A stretch of DNA of 64,000 nucleotides from Mucilaginibacter terrae (GCF_031951985.1 NZ_JAVLVU010000001.1:4154001-4218000); one strand, 5' to 3'; positions 1-7,867 are shown, counted from the first letter of the stretch. The notes: a model not told the origin generated them from the sequence alone. Numbers and translations are program-made.

Positions 1-8
1 ATACAAAG

Positions 9-530
9 ATGCTACAGGAACAAAAGGTCAGCGATGTAAATAAAAAACGACTTACATTAAGTTTGTTGTTAATCATAATAGCAACTGTAAACCTCAATTC
101 AACTTTTGCGCAAGTGCAGAGTTTCGAATTTCAAAAATCATTTATCAGAAACTTTCGATACCCTAAAGATTTAACCGAGAAATGTACCTCCACCTTTACT
201 AATCTGCAAATAACTGTTTCCTCAAGTGGTAAACTTGGTGAAATGCTAATATCGGACAGTGCCAGCGAGAGTTTTAAAAGTGCATTTAATGCTATAAAAA
301 TCAACCTCGATACGATAATTCTAAAACAAATTATTGAGGCCAATAAGCTAAAAGGCTGTTATATTATAATTCCTATCTTTTATGTGTATGCATCTGATTA
401 CTGTACCAATTCATTTGAACCGATAGGATATTTAAATGATAACTACGTGTTATTTAAGGGCAGAACTTTAACTAAAATGTCTTATATCATGAAACCAATA
501 ATGATTAGCATGTATAAGCCATTGCAATAA
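9..530 (+). CDS. hypothetical exported protein
   Basis: I do not recognise this 173-residue protein. A lysine/arginine-rich start is followed by a hydrophobic stretch at about residues 15-33 ending in TFAQ, which reads as a Sec signal peptide, so the mature protein is probably periplasmic or surface exposed. The segment at about residues 50-95 (FRYPKDL, LQITVSSSGKL) vaguely resembles the fold found at the C-terminus of TonB-type proteins, but this is weak. There is no catalytic motif. It lies 11 bases before an orphan toxin-like domain and could be a leftover immunity or accessory gene of a toxin cassette array (inference only). The start at 9 is the only in-frame ATG before the signal sequence; the true gene could extend left of the window. 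Confidence 0.55.
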   Translation: MLQEQKVSDVNKKRLTLSLLLIIIATVNLNSTFAQVQSFEFQKSFIRNFRYPKDLTEKCTSTFTNLQITVSSSGKLGEMLISDSASESFKSAFNAIKINLDTIILKQIIEANKLKGCYIIIPIFYVYASDYCTNSFEPIGYLNDNYVLFKGRTLTKMSYIMKPIMISMYKPLQ

Positions 531-541
531 TATAATATTTA

Positions 542-1099
542 TTGCAGCGGGTGGATACCGGGTATGCCTTTATGCCCGCACTGCTTGATACAACTGGATT
601 ATGGAAATATCCAAAATTCAAAGATATAGTAACAGATTTGCCTGGCTTTTTAAAAAAATACCCTAATGTGCTTAAAGCAATTGCCTACTATACTGGGTTT
701 TCAGAAGCTCAAGTAAAACAAATGATGCAACCGGGGAAGGGACCCAAGGTTGTAGTTGTACATAATTTAGTAGATGGCTATGGCTTACCAGTTTTGGGGC
801 ATTATTATCCTGTAACAAGAACTCCTCAGATTCGTGAAAGTTACGTACTTGGATTAGATGCTGCTAACCTTCCTAAAGTTTATCAAGCAACAGGCTTGCT
901 TTTAGCTATTACAACATTTCATGAGTTTGTTCATTATGGTAGAGATGTAAACCGACTTTCGTATCTATATTACGATCCCGAAACGCATAATTCTGGCGAA
1001 GCAGGAACTTTTTTCGAAATGAATATAAACCCTTATGGTAATGACATGGGAGCTAATAATGCAATTCAATGGATTAAGTTTTACCTATATAATTTTTAA
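542..1099 (+). CDS. orphan Tox-MPTase-like metallopeptidase toxin domain
   Basis: The 185-residue frame has no good start: it opens with TTG at 542 soon after an in-frame stop at 533-535, and has no signal peptide. It carries a zinc-protease signature, TTFHEFVHYG at about residues 138-147 (HExxH), followed by a downstream glutamate in GEAGTFFEMN (about 167-176) that could be the third metal ligand. The preceding part (LPGFLKKYPNVLKAI, YTGFSEAQVKQMMQPGKGP) resembles the C-terminal toxin modules of Rhs/polymorphic toxins from Bacteroidota (metallopeptidase toxin class). I infer a C-terminal toxin cassette separated from its delivery protein, probably a silent tip or a remnant. The following gene starts 9 bases later, as immunity genes often do. 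Family assignment is from memory of sequence features, not from a search. Confidence 0.6.
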   Translation: MQRVDTGYAFMPALLDTTGLWKYPKFKDIVTDLPGFLKKYPNVLKAIAYYTGFSEAQVKQMMQPGKGPKVVVVHNLVDGYGLPVLGHYYPVTRTPQIRESYVLGLDAANLPKVYQATGLLLAITTFHEFVHYGRDVNRLSYLYYDPETHNSGEAGTFFEMNINPYGNDMGANNAIQWIKFYLYNF

Positions 1100-1279
1100 T
1101 ATTATATTATGAAATTTAGATTATCATTTTTCTGCATTTTAATGATATTACTAACAAGCTGCAATAGCAAGCTGGTGAGTAATAATACAGGTAAAGATTC
1201 CGCTGAGATAATGCAAGCAGTATTCACGCACCATGAGTTGGAATTAGATATAAAACAGTATCTTAAAGCTGATACTATT

Positions 1280-1285
1280 TATTTA
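1280..1285. repeat. left target-site duplication TATTTA
   Basis: TATTTA directly precedes the IS982-family left end and is repeated exactly at 2333-2338 after the right end. A 6-bp duplication fits this family and marks the insertion point. Confidence 0.9.
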
Positions 1286-2332
1286 ACGTGAGTTCGGTTT
1301 AAGCGGCTAAAATTAATTGTTTGTCGTTAGTTTCAAAGACGATATTTAGAGAAGGCTTTTTAGGGAAGAAATGATAGGCGCAAAGTACACCCATGGTATT
1401 CATTAAAAATTTGTTTACGGATCGGTGCCGGGTGTGCTGAAGTTTACAAATGTTTTTTAGTTCATCGTTAACGCACTCGATGAGGACCCTTTTTCTAAGC
1501 ATGATCCTGTCAGCTTGTGAGATATTAAAGTCCTTCATGTTCTTGCGTGGTTTGGTGATCATTTGAATTCCGTTCCCCCAAAGTAATTCAGCCAATGCTT
1601 TAGAGACATAACCTTTATCGCCGAATAGCTTACCAAATATTTGTTCGGTCATGGAGGTCATCAGTTTGACGTTCCTATCATCCACATTGCCCTTTGTAAG
1701 GTAAAAAGACAGTATTTCACCCTGATCGTTAATGATCAGGTGTAATTTGAAGCCATAGAACCAGCCCAGCGAACACTGGCCTCTTTCTGCTACCCCTGTA
1801 AAAACTTTATGGTTATGTATGCGCCTGTTATGGCAGACATGAATATGCGTGGAGTCGATAAAGTTGATACCACGGGATTCTCCCAGGCACCGTGCTTTAA
1901 GGAAGAGCATCATGGGTACAGCCACCCTTTGCTGTAATTCCACAAAACGGTTGTATTACACCAGGCCGGGGAAATGCCCCTTGTAATAAGCGCATATATA
2001 GCCGAGGTAAAAGTGTTTCAGATTGGTGAAATGACCGCTGTGAAAGGCGATCAGAATGGTGATGATCTCACTGTCTTCCAGCGACGCTTTCCGGTTCCGT
2101 ACCCTGTAATTACCTGCATTAAGCTGATGATCAGCTATCTCAGTTTCAAATTCTTTGCAGAAATCATCCACTTTGACGAAAATTTCTATAATTTTATCAG
2201 GAGTAAGCATATGATGTTGTTCTTTAAATTCGACACTTAAATATAACAAATTATGCTTACTTATTGATATTCAAATACTTAGAAATATATAACTTCCTCC
2301 TCTTTCTATTATTCCTTATCCCGAACTCACGT
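1286..2332 (-). mobile_element. IS982-family insertion sequence, 1047 bp
   Basis: The ends are inverted repeats: ACGTGAGTTCGG at 1286-1297 and its complement at 2321-2332. They are perfect over 12 bp, with imperfect matching a few bases further in. The element is flanked by the 6-bp duplication TATTTA. It carries one transposase gene on the minus strand that has an in-frame stop. Length, single-ORF organisation and terminal AC agree with IS982. Duplication and ends are intact, so the insertion looks recent, although the element is probably no longer autonomous. Confidence 0.9.
1299..2249 (-). pseudogene. IS982-family transposase with an in-frame stop
   Basis: The N-terminal part (2249 down to 1956) contains VDDFCKEFE, typical of IS982 transposases, and ends FPGLV-stop. 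The same frame continues as YNRFVELQQRVAVP and runs to the stop at 1299, including the DDE-type block FIDSTHIHVCHNRR, HLIINDQGEI and LFGDKGYVSK. The two halves are in the same frame, so the break is a single TAA codon at 1958-1956, where relatives would be expected to have a sense codon such as serine TCA. A GTG codon ending at 1943 could restart translation of a 214-residue piece lacking the N-terminal domain. The intact protein would have 316 residues, normal for the family. Confidence 0.88.
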
Positions 2333-2338
2333 TATTTA
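2333..2338. repeat. right target-site duplication TATTTA
   Basis: Exact copy of 1280-1285, directly after the right inverted repeat of the IS982-family element. Confidence 0.9.
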
Positions 2339-2649
2339 GTAAAATCTAAAGTCTATAATCAATCCTGGCCGGGGAAGATAAAGGATGTTACTGTTAAATA
2401 CATTGCAGATACTAAGGCTGCCCAAAGCCCTCAGATGCCAAAAGGAGTAACTGACCGAAGAGCACGTTTTGGAATCAGGTATTTCACAATTCGAAAAGAC
2501 TCATGCAGCATGACAGTTTATAACTTTAATTTTAGAAAGCGGAATGACTTTACATTAAATAAAAAAAATGACAGTTGGCATATAACAGAATTGAGAGTCG
2601 GTTTAGATTAGCTTTCCCGGCATAGCTTCCCTTGCGGTTTTATGTCCGC

Positions 2650-2734
2650 GCAGGGTCTCTCGGAGAGGAACCTGCGATGTTGGATAGACTGTTGTGTCTA
2701 AACGCGGCGCAGGGTCCTCCTTGAGAAACCCTGC
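2650..2734. repeat. two tandem GCAGGGT hairpins
   Basis: Two hairpins lie 33 bases apart. The first, 2650-2675, begins GCAGGGT and closes with AACCTGC; the second, 2709-2734, begins GCAGGGT and closes with AACCCTGC. They share the outer stem and a CTC/GAG inner part, so they are probably two copies of one repeat unit. They lie downstream of the split lipoprotein gene and could act as a transcription barrier, but no T-tract follows. Confidence 0.6.
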
Positions 2735-2810
2735 TTAAACAAAAAGTAATAAAATAGTTTGTTACGAAATTCTTAATGAATTTTGGCCAGAGATTAATAA
2801 TTATTTCAAA

Positions 2811-3044
2811 TTGATAAATGGATACCAGTTTAATAAGAAGATGTCTATTCATCAGCATCCTATGATCTTTTGCACGACTTTCGAAAATCATAACACCGAT
2901 TGTATTTTACAAAACCGTACCGTGCCTACCGATATTTTAAAAGAAACTTTCGCTGCCCTGTCTGTACAGCTACGGGCCGATCCTAAAACCATAGTGCTGT
3001 ATGATATAAACACTGCTACTTATAACCACGACCCGATTGATTGA
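2811..3044 (+). CDS. small hypothetical protein, start uncertain
   Basis: The frame is open from 2739 to the stop at 3042-3044 and reads like real protein (for example FWPEINNYFK, FAALSVQLRADPKTIVLYD), but there is no ATG before 2841. The first plausible start is TTG at 2811, giving 77 residues. The residues upstream of that TTG also look coding, which suggests that the 5' end of a longer gene was lost, possibly at the hairpin repeats just upstream. There is no signal peptide, membrane segment or recognised motif. Confidence 0.4.
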   Translation: MINGYQFNKKMSIHQHPMIFCTTFENHNTDCILQNRTVPTDILKETFAALSVQLRADPKTIVLYDINTATYNHDPID

Positions 3045-3076
3045 ATTACTAAATGGCCTATTAACTGAACGTAAAT

Positions 3077-3165
3077 ATGAAAGTGGCAAAAGGCCTGTTA
3101 ATATTGTTGGATGTAAGTCCTTTAATATATGCAATATGTTATTCTATCATCAATGGCTTATCGAG
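3077..3165 (+). pseudogene. truncated small hydrophobic protein cut by the IS3 element
   Basis: An ATG at 3077 starts MKVAKGLLILLDVSPLIYAI..., a hydrophobic stretch that looks like a signal anchor. The frame enters the left end of the IS3-family element at 3166 and stops at 3194-3196 inside it. I read the first 30 codons as a remnant of a small membrane protein interrupted by the insertion. The sequence right of the element (4478 onward) does not clearly continue it, so part of the gene may be deleted. Confidence 0.35.
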
Positions 3166-3213
3166 TGACTTGTCCTGGCTAAGGTTTACACAATAAAAAC
3201 AGAAAGTGTAACC

Positions 3214-3519
3214 ATGAACAAGAGCCAGATAGCGAAGATCCTTCATGACCGGATCACGCACGGGCTAAGTTTTCGTAGCTTAGCCAAAAAGTATAGTACC
3301 TCTGCGGCTACTATCCATCGAATTGTGAAAAAAGAGCACCCCATTAAAAAAACCCAGGAAGAGCAGGACACGTCCATGCCTGATGATGTAGCACAGCTCA
3401 GAGAGCTGCTGCGCAAGGAGCGTTTAAGGAACGAACTGTTGAACAATATCATCGATATAGCAGATCAGGAGCTGGGCACTAACATCAGAAAAAAGTCTGG
3501 CATCAGGCGGTCGGAGTAA
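3214..3519 (+). CDS. IS3-family transposase OrfA
   Basis: OrfA has 101 residues, with a helix-turn-helix of the Hin/resolvase-like type in the first 50 (LSFRSLAKKYSTSAATIHRIVK). A leucine-rich coiled segment follows at about 60-85 (LRELLRKERLRNELLNNI) of the kind that multimerises OrfA and OrfAB. It binds the terminal repeats and on its own is usually regulatory. ATG 3214 is the first start after the left end. Translation continues into orfB by -1 slippage near the 3' end. Confidence 0.88.
   Translation: MNKSQIAKILHDRITHGLSFRSLAKKYSTSAATIHRIVKKEHPIKKTQEEQDTSMPDDVAQLRELLRKERLRNELLNNIIDIADQELGTNIRKKSGIRRSE
3489..3495 (+). promoter_or_regulatory. programmed -1 frameshift heptamer A AAA AAG
   Basis: The heptamer AAAAAAG sits in the orfA frame as A_AAA_AAG, the classical bacterial -1 slippery arrangement. 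After a shift the -1 frame is open and reads KKVWHQAVGVSITAHSRG directly into orfB, where other IS3 transposases also join. This is a position-perfect signal for synthesis of OrfAB. Confidence 0.85.
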
Positions 3520-3542
3520 GTATAACGGCACATTCACGTGGC

Positions 3543-4394
3543 TTGCGTGAACTGTGCGGACTGCTTGGTTACAGCACACAAGCTTATTATCAGTATTTAA
3601 AAGCAACGGAACGTCGGAGCTTCGGCCAGGAAGAGCTCGTCCAGCAGGTACTGGCTTACCGCAGGGAGCAACCCCGTATAGGGACGAGGAAGCTGTTTTC
3701 ACTGCTGCAGCCGGCTATAGGCCGTGATGCATTCTTTGTGTTGTTACGGGAAAGCGGGCTGCTGGTGCGGCAGAAGCGCCGTCATGCACGCACCACGTTT
3801 TCCTACCACCGCTTCAGGAAGTACCCGGACCTGGTAAAAGAGATGGTTATAGACCGTCCGGGCCAGCTTTGGGTGAGCGATATTACCTATATCCGCATGG
3901 GGGAAGGCTTTGCCTATCTGAGCCTGGTAACAGATGCTTACAGCCGAAAGGTCATTGGCTTTTCAATGAGCCATGACCTTTCTACGGACAATTGCCTGCA
4001 GGCTTTAAAGATGGCACTGAAGCAACGGGAAGGAAACCATCCCCTGGTGCATCATTCGGACCGGGGCATACAATACTGCAGCGGGGCATATACGGAGTTA
4101 TTAAAGCAAAATGGGATCTCTATCAGCATGACGCAAAGTGGTAACCCGCGCGACAATGCCATTGCAGAACGGGTTAACGGGATCCTCAAGATGGAACTAT
4201 TGCAGGAAAGATACGCAGATATCAGCAGTGCCAGGCAAAGCATCAGGCAGGCTGTTATTATCTATAATACCCTGCGCCCGCACAGTAGCCTGGATATGAT
4301 GACACCTGAACAAGCCCACAGGCTGACAGGGCCGATCAAACGAAGGTGGCAGAATTACTACCCGGTAAAGCAACAGTATGCGGATGTTGTGTAA
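3543..4394 (+). CDS. IS3-family transposase OrfB (DDE integrase core)
   Basis: OrfB is the catalytic half of the transposase. The N-terminal 50 residues hold the HTH_21-like part. The rve core follows with PGQLWVSDITYI (first Asp), HHSDRGIQY (second Asp) and NAIAERVNGILKMEL (Glu), and the end is the usual YNTLRPHSSLDMMTPEQ. The listed start is TTG 3543, but the frame is open back to the slippery site and the biological product is most likely the OrfAB fusion made by -1 frameshifting. No stop or lesion is seen in the catalytic region. Confidence 0.92.
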   Translation: MRELCGLLGYSTQAYYQYLKATERRSFGQEELVQQVLAYRREQPRIGTRKLFSLLQPAIGRDAFFVLLRESGLLVRQKRRHARTTFSYHRFRKYPDLVKEMVIDRPGQLWVSDITYIRMGEGFAYLSLVTDAYSRKVIGFSMSHDLSTDNCLQALKMALKQREGNHPLVHHSDRGIQYCSGAYTELLKQNGISISMTQSGNPRDNAIAERVNGILKMELLQERYADISSARQSIRQAVIIYNTLRPHSSLDMMTPEQAHRLTGPIKRRWQNYYPVKQQYADVV

Positions 4395-4477
4395 ACTTAT
4401 TTTAGTACGTACCTTTAAAGTGTAAATCAATAACAGTATTAACCACACAAAGTGTAAACTTTTTTCAGGACGGGTCA

Positions 4478-4656
4478 GCGTTCAATGCGTTGCAAGTGCT
4501 CAACATGTTTCATGAAACACTAAATTGAACACCACGTAAAAATGAGGATCTTTCGTGGAATTTCGCGGTTTTCAGAAGAAAAAATCAGAATAGAGCAGGG
4601 AGCTAAAAAGATGTATTCCCACAGCCAAAAAATCGGCATCCCAACTCAAAAAATCT
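4478..4656. other. intergenic DNA between IS3 element and pheT
   Basis: I see no gene in these bases. A short frame right of the element (reading FNALQVLNMFHETLN then stop) may be the tail of a gene cut by the IS3 insertion, but its upstream half cannot be matched with confidence. Confidence 0.4.
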
Positions 4657-4664
4657 TATATTTG
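4657..4664 (+). promoter_or_regulatory. Bacteroidota -7 promoter element TATATTTG for pheT
   Basis: TATATTTG matches the Bacteroidota primary sigma -7 consensus TAnnTTTG exactly and ends 17 bases before the pheT start. I find no clear TTG -33 element at the usual distance, so the call rests on the -7 box and its position. Confidence 0.45.
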
Positions 4665-4681
4665 GCGGATTATAGAGTATA

Positions 4682-7084
4682 ATGAAGATTTCGTATAACT
4701 GGCTTAAAGAGTTTATTCAAACTGATAAGTCGCCCGAAGATATATCGCAAATACTAACCGGCATAGGGCTGGAGGTAGAGAGCCTGGAAAAAGTGCAGGC
4801 CATACCCGGAGGCCTTGAGGGACTGGTAATTGGCTACGTAAAAGATGCCCAACAACACCCCAACGCCGACCGCCTCCGCGTAACCAAAGTTGATGTTGGC
4901 GGTAACGAAGACCTGCAAATTGTATGTGGTGCACCCAATGTGGCCGCCGGTCAAAAAGTGGTAGTGGCCGTTGTGGGTTCAACTGTGCATCCAACTACAG
5001 GTGAGCCATTTAAAATAAAAGAATCCAAAATTCGCGGTGAGCTATCGCAGGGTATGATCTGTGCCGATGATGAAATTGGCTTAGGCCATAACCACGACGG
5101 TATTATGGTCTTAGATGCCGATGCCCCGGTGGGTTCCCTTGCTAAAGAGTACTTCAAACTTAACGACGATTACCTTTTCGAGATAGGCCTTACACCTAAC
5201 CGTGCCGATGCCGCCTCTCATCTGGGTACTGCGCGTGATATTGCCGCTTTCCTGAAAATTGGTATTACCAAACCCGATGTTTCGGCCTTTAAGGTTGATA
5301 ACCAAGAGCGTACCATTCCGGTAACTGTTGAGGCTGAGGCTGCTTGTCCGCGCTACGCCAGCGTAACTATATCGGATGTAAAGGTGCAGGAGTCGCCGCA
5401 ATGGTTAAAAGAGCGTTTGGCTGTAATTGGTGTGCGTTCTATTAATAACATTGTGGATGTTACCAACTATGTGCTGCACGAGTTAGGGCAGCCTTTGCAT
5501 GCTTTTGATGCCGATGCTATTACAGGTGGCAAAGTGTTAGTGAAAACTTATGCAGAAGGTACCTCATTCACCACGTTAGATGAGGTTGAACGCAAGCTTT
5601 CGGCCGATGATTTGATGATAGGCAACATCGAGGAGCCTATGTGTATAGCGGGTGTTTTCGGTGGTGCAAAATCGGGCGTAACAGAGGGTACTACAGCGGT
5701 TTTCCTGGAGAGTGCTTACTTTAACCCGATATCGGTGCGTAAAACATCAAAACGTTTTGGCTTAAAAACCGATGCCTCCTTCCGTTTTGAGCGTGGTGTT
5801 GATCCTAACATTACCGTATTTGCCCTTAAACGTGCCGCCCTGTTAATTCAGGAGGTTGCGGGTGGTGTTATCTCATCGGAAGTGTCGGATATCTATCCTG
5901 CACCCGTTGAGCCGTTTAACGTGGAGGTTACATACCGTAATATTGACAGGTTAATAGGCAAGGCCATTGGTAACGATACCATCAAGTCGATTATACAAGC
6001 GTTGGACATTTCCATCGTAAACGAAACCGCCGAAAGCTTATCATTACAGGTGCCGCCCTACCGTGTGGATGTAACCCGCGATGTGGACGTGATAGAAGAA
6101 ATTCTGCGCATTTACGGTTATAACAATATTGAAATACCTACTCAAATACGTGCCTCGTTAAATAACAGCAATCGTCCTGAGAAAGACACGGTACAAAATG
6201 CCTTGTCTGACTTATTGTCGGCCAATGGGTTCAACGAGATGCTGGCTAACTCGTTAACCAGCTCATCATACACCGAAAGTTTGGATAACGCGGTTAAGTT
6301 GCTTAACCCGTTGAGCAATGATCTGGATATTATGCGCCAAACGCTGTTGTATTCGGGTTTGGAGGCTATTGCTTATAATCAAAACCGTCGTCAGGCCGAT
6401 TTAAAGTTGTATGAGTTTGGTAAAACTTACTTCTTTGAGGATGGTAAGTACACCGAAACGCAGCGCATGTCGGTTTTTATAACCGGGGGCAACCAGCAGG
6501 AGCAATGGAATCAAAAGGCATCGCCAGTATCGTTCTATAACCTTAAAGCTATTGTTGATGGTTTGCTGAGCCGTTTAAGCATTACCGACTATACCACCGA
6601 CGAAATAACCGACCATGAGTTTGCTTATGGTTTACAATACAACTTCCGAGGTGGTAAAACGCTGGTTAAGTTTGGTTCGGTATTGCCGGGTGCACTAAAA
6701 AAGGCAGGTGTTGATAAAGAAGTGTTTTACGCCGATTTTAACTTTGATACTTTGTTAAACATCGTTCGCAGGAATAAAATTATAAACAAAGATATATCCA
6801 AGTTTCCTGCCGTTCGCCGCGATCTTTCGATGCTGGTTGATACCGCTGTAACTTTTGGCCAGTTAAAGCAAATTGCTCAAAAAACTGAGCGTAAGCTGCT
6901 TGCCGAGGTTAGTGTATTTGACGTGTACCAGGGTGATAAGCTTCCGGCAGGTAAAAAATCATACGCGCTGAGCTTTGTGTTGCAGGACGAGGAAAAAACC
7001 CTTACCGATAAAGCCATTGATGCCATAATGCAAAAGCTTATATACAACTTTGGTAAAGAAGCCGGAGCTGAGATAAGAAAGTAA
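4682..7084 (+). CDS. pheT: phenylalanine--tRNA ligase beta subunit
   Basis: The product is the cytoplasmic beta subunit of the alpha2-beta2 PheRS, which charges tRNA-Phe; the alpha subunit gene is not in the window. The 800-residue length is normal. The N-terminal part is followed at about 40-150 by an EMAP/OB-type tRNA-binding domain (DAQQHPNADRLRVTKVDVG, IVCGAPNV). Next come the B3/B4 editing region (about 210-390; INNIVDVTNYVLHELGQPLHAFD), the B5 domain (about 400-475; VDVTRDVDVIEEILRIYGY), the core, and a C-terminal FDX-ACB anticodon-binding domain (FPAVRRDLSMLVD ... SVFDVYQGDKLPAGKKSYA). The MKISYNWLKEFI start is standard. Housekeeping gene, intact, with a promoter-like TATATTTG just upstream. 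Confidence 0.98.
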   Translation: MKISYNWLKEFIQTDKSPEDISQILTGIGLEVESLEKVQAIPGGLEGLVIGYVKDAQQHPNADRLRVTKVDVGGNEDLQIVCGAPNVAAGQKVVVAVVGSTVHPTTGEPFKIKESKIRGELSQGMICADDEIGLGHNHDGIMVLDADAPVGSLAKEYFKLNDDYLFEIGLTPNRADAASHLGTARDIAAFLKIGITKPDVSAFKVDNQERTIPVTVEAEAACPRYASVTISDVKVQESPQWLKERLAVIGVRSINNIVDVTNYVLHELGQPLHAFDADAITGGKVLVKTYAEGTSFTTLDEVERKLSADDLMIGNIEEPMCIAGVFGGAKSGVTEGTTAVFLESAYFNPISVRKTSKRFGLKTDASFRFERGVDPNITVFALKRAALLIQEVAGGVISSEVSDIYPAPVEPFNVEVTYRNIDRLIGKAIGNDTIKSIIQALDISIVNETAESLSLQVPPYRVDVTRDVDVIEEILRIYGYNNIEIPTQIRASLNNSNRPEKDTVQNALSDLLSANGFNEMLANSLTSSSYTESLDNAVKLLNPLSNDLDIMRQTLLYSGLEAIAYNQNRRQADLKLYEFGKTYFFEDGKYTETQRMSVFITGGNQQEQWNQKASPVSFYNLKAIVDGLLSRLSITDYTTDEITDHEFAYGLQYNFRGGKTLVKFGSVLPGALKKAGVDKEVFYADFNFDTLLNIVRRNKIINKDISKFPAVRRDLSMLVDTAVTFGQLKQIAQKTERKLLAEVSVFDVYQGDKLPAGKKSYALSFVLQDEEKTLTDKAIDAIMQKLIYNFGKEAGAEIRK

Positions 7085-7094
7085 TATCTTTAGG

Positions 7095-7222
7095 ATTTCG
7101 AATTTCGAATAATCAATTTCGAATTTGATTTTAAAATATGATATTGCTTTAATTAGATAATTAAAAATTTTATTTCCCACTTTGGGGATATAATTCGAAA
7201 TTGAACATTCGGAATTCGAAAT
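7095..7222. repeat. 128-bp element bounded by 31-bp inverted repeats
   Basis: The arms 7095-7125 and 7192-7222 are inverted copies matching at 28 of 31 positions, each starting ATTTCGAATT and ending CAATTTCGAATT in the inward direction. The 66-base centre is AT-rich. The structure fills almost the whole gap between pheT and the next gene. It resembles a miniature inverted-repeat element or a mobile hairpin; I see no other copy in the window and no obvious target duplication. Confidence 0.65.
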
Positions 7223-7230
7223 AAGACATA

Positions 7231-7521
7231 ATGCCATCAGTAACTGACCAGCTAAGCATAGTAGTAGAAAAAACAGAGCGCCTGATAGCCCTTTGCGGTG
7301 CCTTACAGGAAGAAAATGACTTGCTGAAACTGGAAAATCAGTCGTTGAATACAGCTTTGGACGTGAGTAAAGAAAAGACCAAAGAGCTTGAAGAAAAGCT
7401 TCGTGTATTGAAGCTGGCCAAATCATTTTCAGAAACAAATGAAAAAAGCCTTGACATCAAGCAAAAAATTAACGAATTTGTGCGGGAAATTGATAAGTGT
7501 ATCGTGTTGCTTAAAAAGTAA
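7231..7521 (+). CDS. coiled-coil protein upstream of zapA
   Basis: The protein has 96 residues, almost all predicted helix with heptads: LIALCGALQEENDLLKLENQ, then EKTKELEEKLRVLKLAKSF. It has no membrane segment and no catalytic motif. A small coiled-coil gene directly before zapA (24 bases between the stop here and the zapA ATG) and close to pheT suggests a role with the division ring, similar in style to ZapB; that is inference from architecture and position. ATG 7231 is the only sensible start. Confidence 0.75.
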   Translation: MPSVTDQLSIVVEKTERLIALCGALQEENDLLKLENQSLNTALDVSKEKTKELEEKLRVLKLAKSFSETNEKSLDIKQKINEFVREIDKCIVLLKK

Positions 7522-7545
7522 CACTGTAAAGTGAACAAGCTCAAA

Positions 7546-7839
7546 ATGGGAGAAATCTCGATAAAAATAAATATTGCTGACCGTGTTTACCCTTTAAAGG
7601 TAGATACCGAGGAAGAGGAATTAATACGCCGCGCAGCTAAGTTGGTAAACGACCGTATAAAAGACTATCAGGAAAATTATGCGGTAAAAGATAAGCAAGA
7701 TCTGCTTTCGATGAGTGTGTTACATTATGCAACAGCATCATTAAAGGCAGAGCGCAAGGTAACGGTTGAAGATACTACCGTGGCCGAAAAAGCTTACCAG
7801 TTAGACCATATGTTGACGGAATTTTTTAACAAGCAATAA
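7546..7839 (+). CDS. zapA: cell division protein ZapA
   Basis: ZapA binds FtsZ filaments and promotes bundling of the Z-ring at midcell. The 97-residue protein has the family pattern: an N-terminal beta part, MGEISIKINIADRVYPLKVD, then the helix EEELIRRAAKLVNDRIKDYQ, then a long C-terminal helix used for dimerisation. A GTG at 7531 would add five residues, but ATG 7546 begins exactly at the conserved N-terminus, so I chose it. It lies 24 bases after the coiled-coil gene and ahead of a structured RNA and rny. Confidence 0.9.
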   Translation: MGEISIKINIADRVYPLKVDTEEEELIRRAAKLVNDRIKDYQENYAVKDKQDLLSMSVLHYATASLKAERKVTVEDTTVAEKAYQLDHMLTEFFNKQ

Positions 7840-7867
7840 CGTTCTTACATATTAGAGCATTGTAGAA

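Larger units (their letters stand above)
1109..2611 (+). pseudogene. small lipoprotein gene interrupted by an IS982-family element
   Basis: The 5' part (1109-1285) encodes a signal peptide with lipobox LLTSCNS and about 35 further residues up to ADTIYL. The 3' part resumes at 2339 with VKSKVYNQSWPGK and runs to the stop at 2609-2611. Removing 1286-2338 (the element plus one copy of the 6-bp duplication) joins the two in frame, giving ...TIYLVKSKVYNQ... and a protein of about 149 residues. The gene was therefore intact until the insertion. As it stands, the 5' part ends at a TGA created at the element edge. Function is unknown; position right after an HExxH toxin-like domain makes a surface or periplasmic immunity lipoprotein possible, but nothing in the sequence proves it. 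Confidence 0.85.
3166..4477 (+). mobile_element. IS3-family insertion sequence, 1312 bp
   Basis: Imperfect 26-bp terminal inverted repeats occupy 3166-3191 and 4452-4477. Both start TGAC, share GTCCTG at positions 7-12 and end in GTTTACAC. Inside are orfA and orfB in two frames with a -1 frameshift heptamer, the standard IS3 layout. The flanking trinucleotides are GAG on the left and GCG on the right, so no target duplication is evident. This suggests an old insertion or a deletion on one side. Both ORFs look intact, so the element may still make active transposase. Confidence 0.9.

Noticed and set aside
6959..7438. 159-codon minus-strand frame over the pheT end and coiled-coil gene
   Set aside because: Antisense to two supported genes and crosses the inverted-repeat element.
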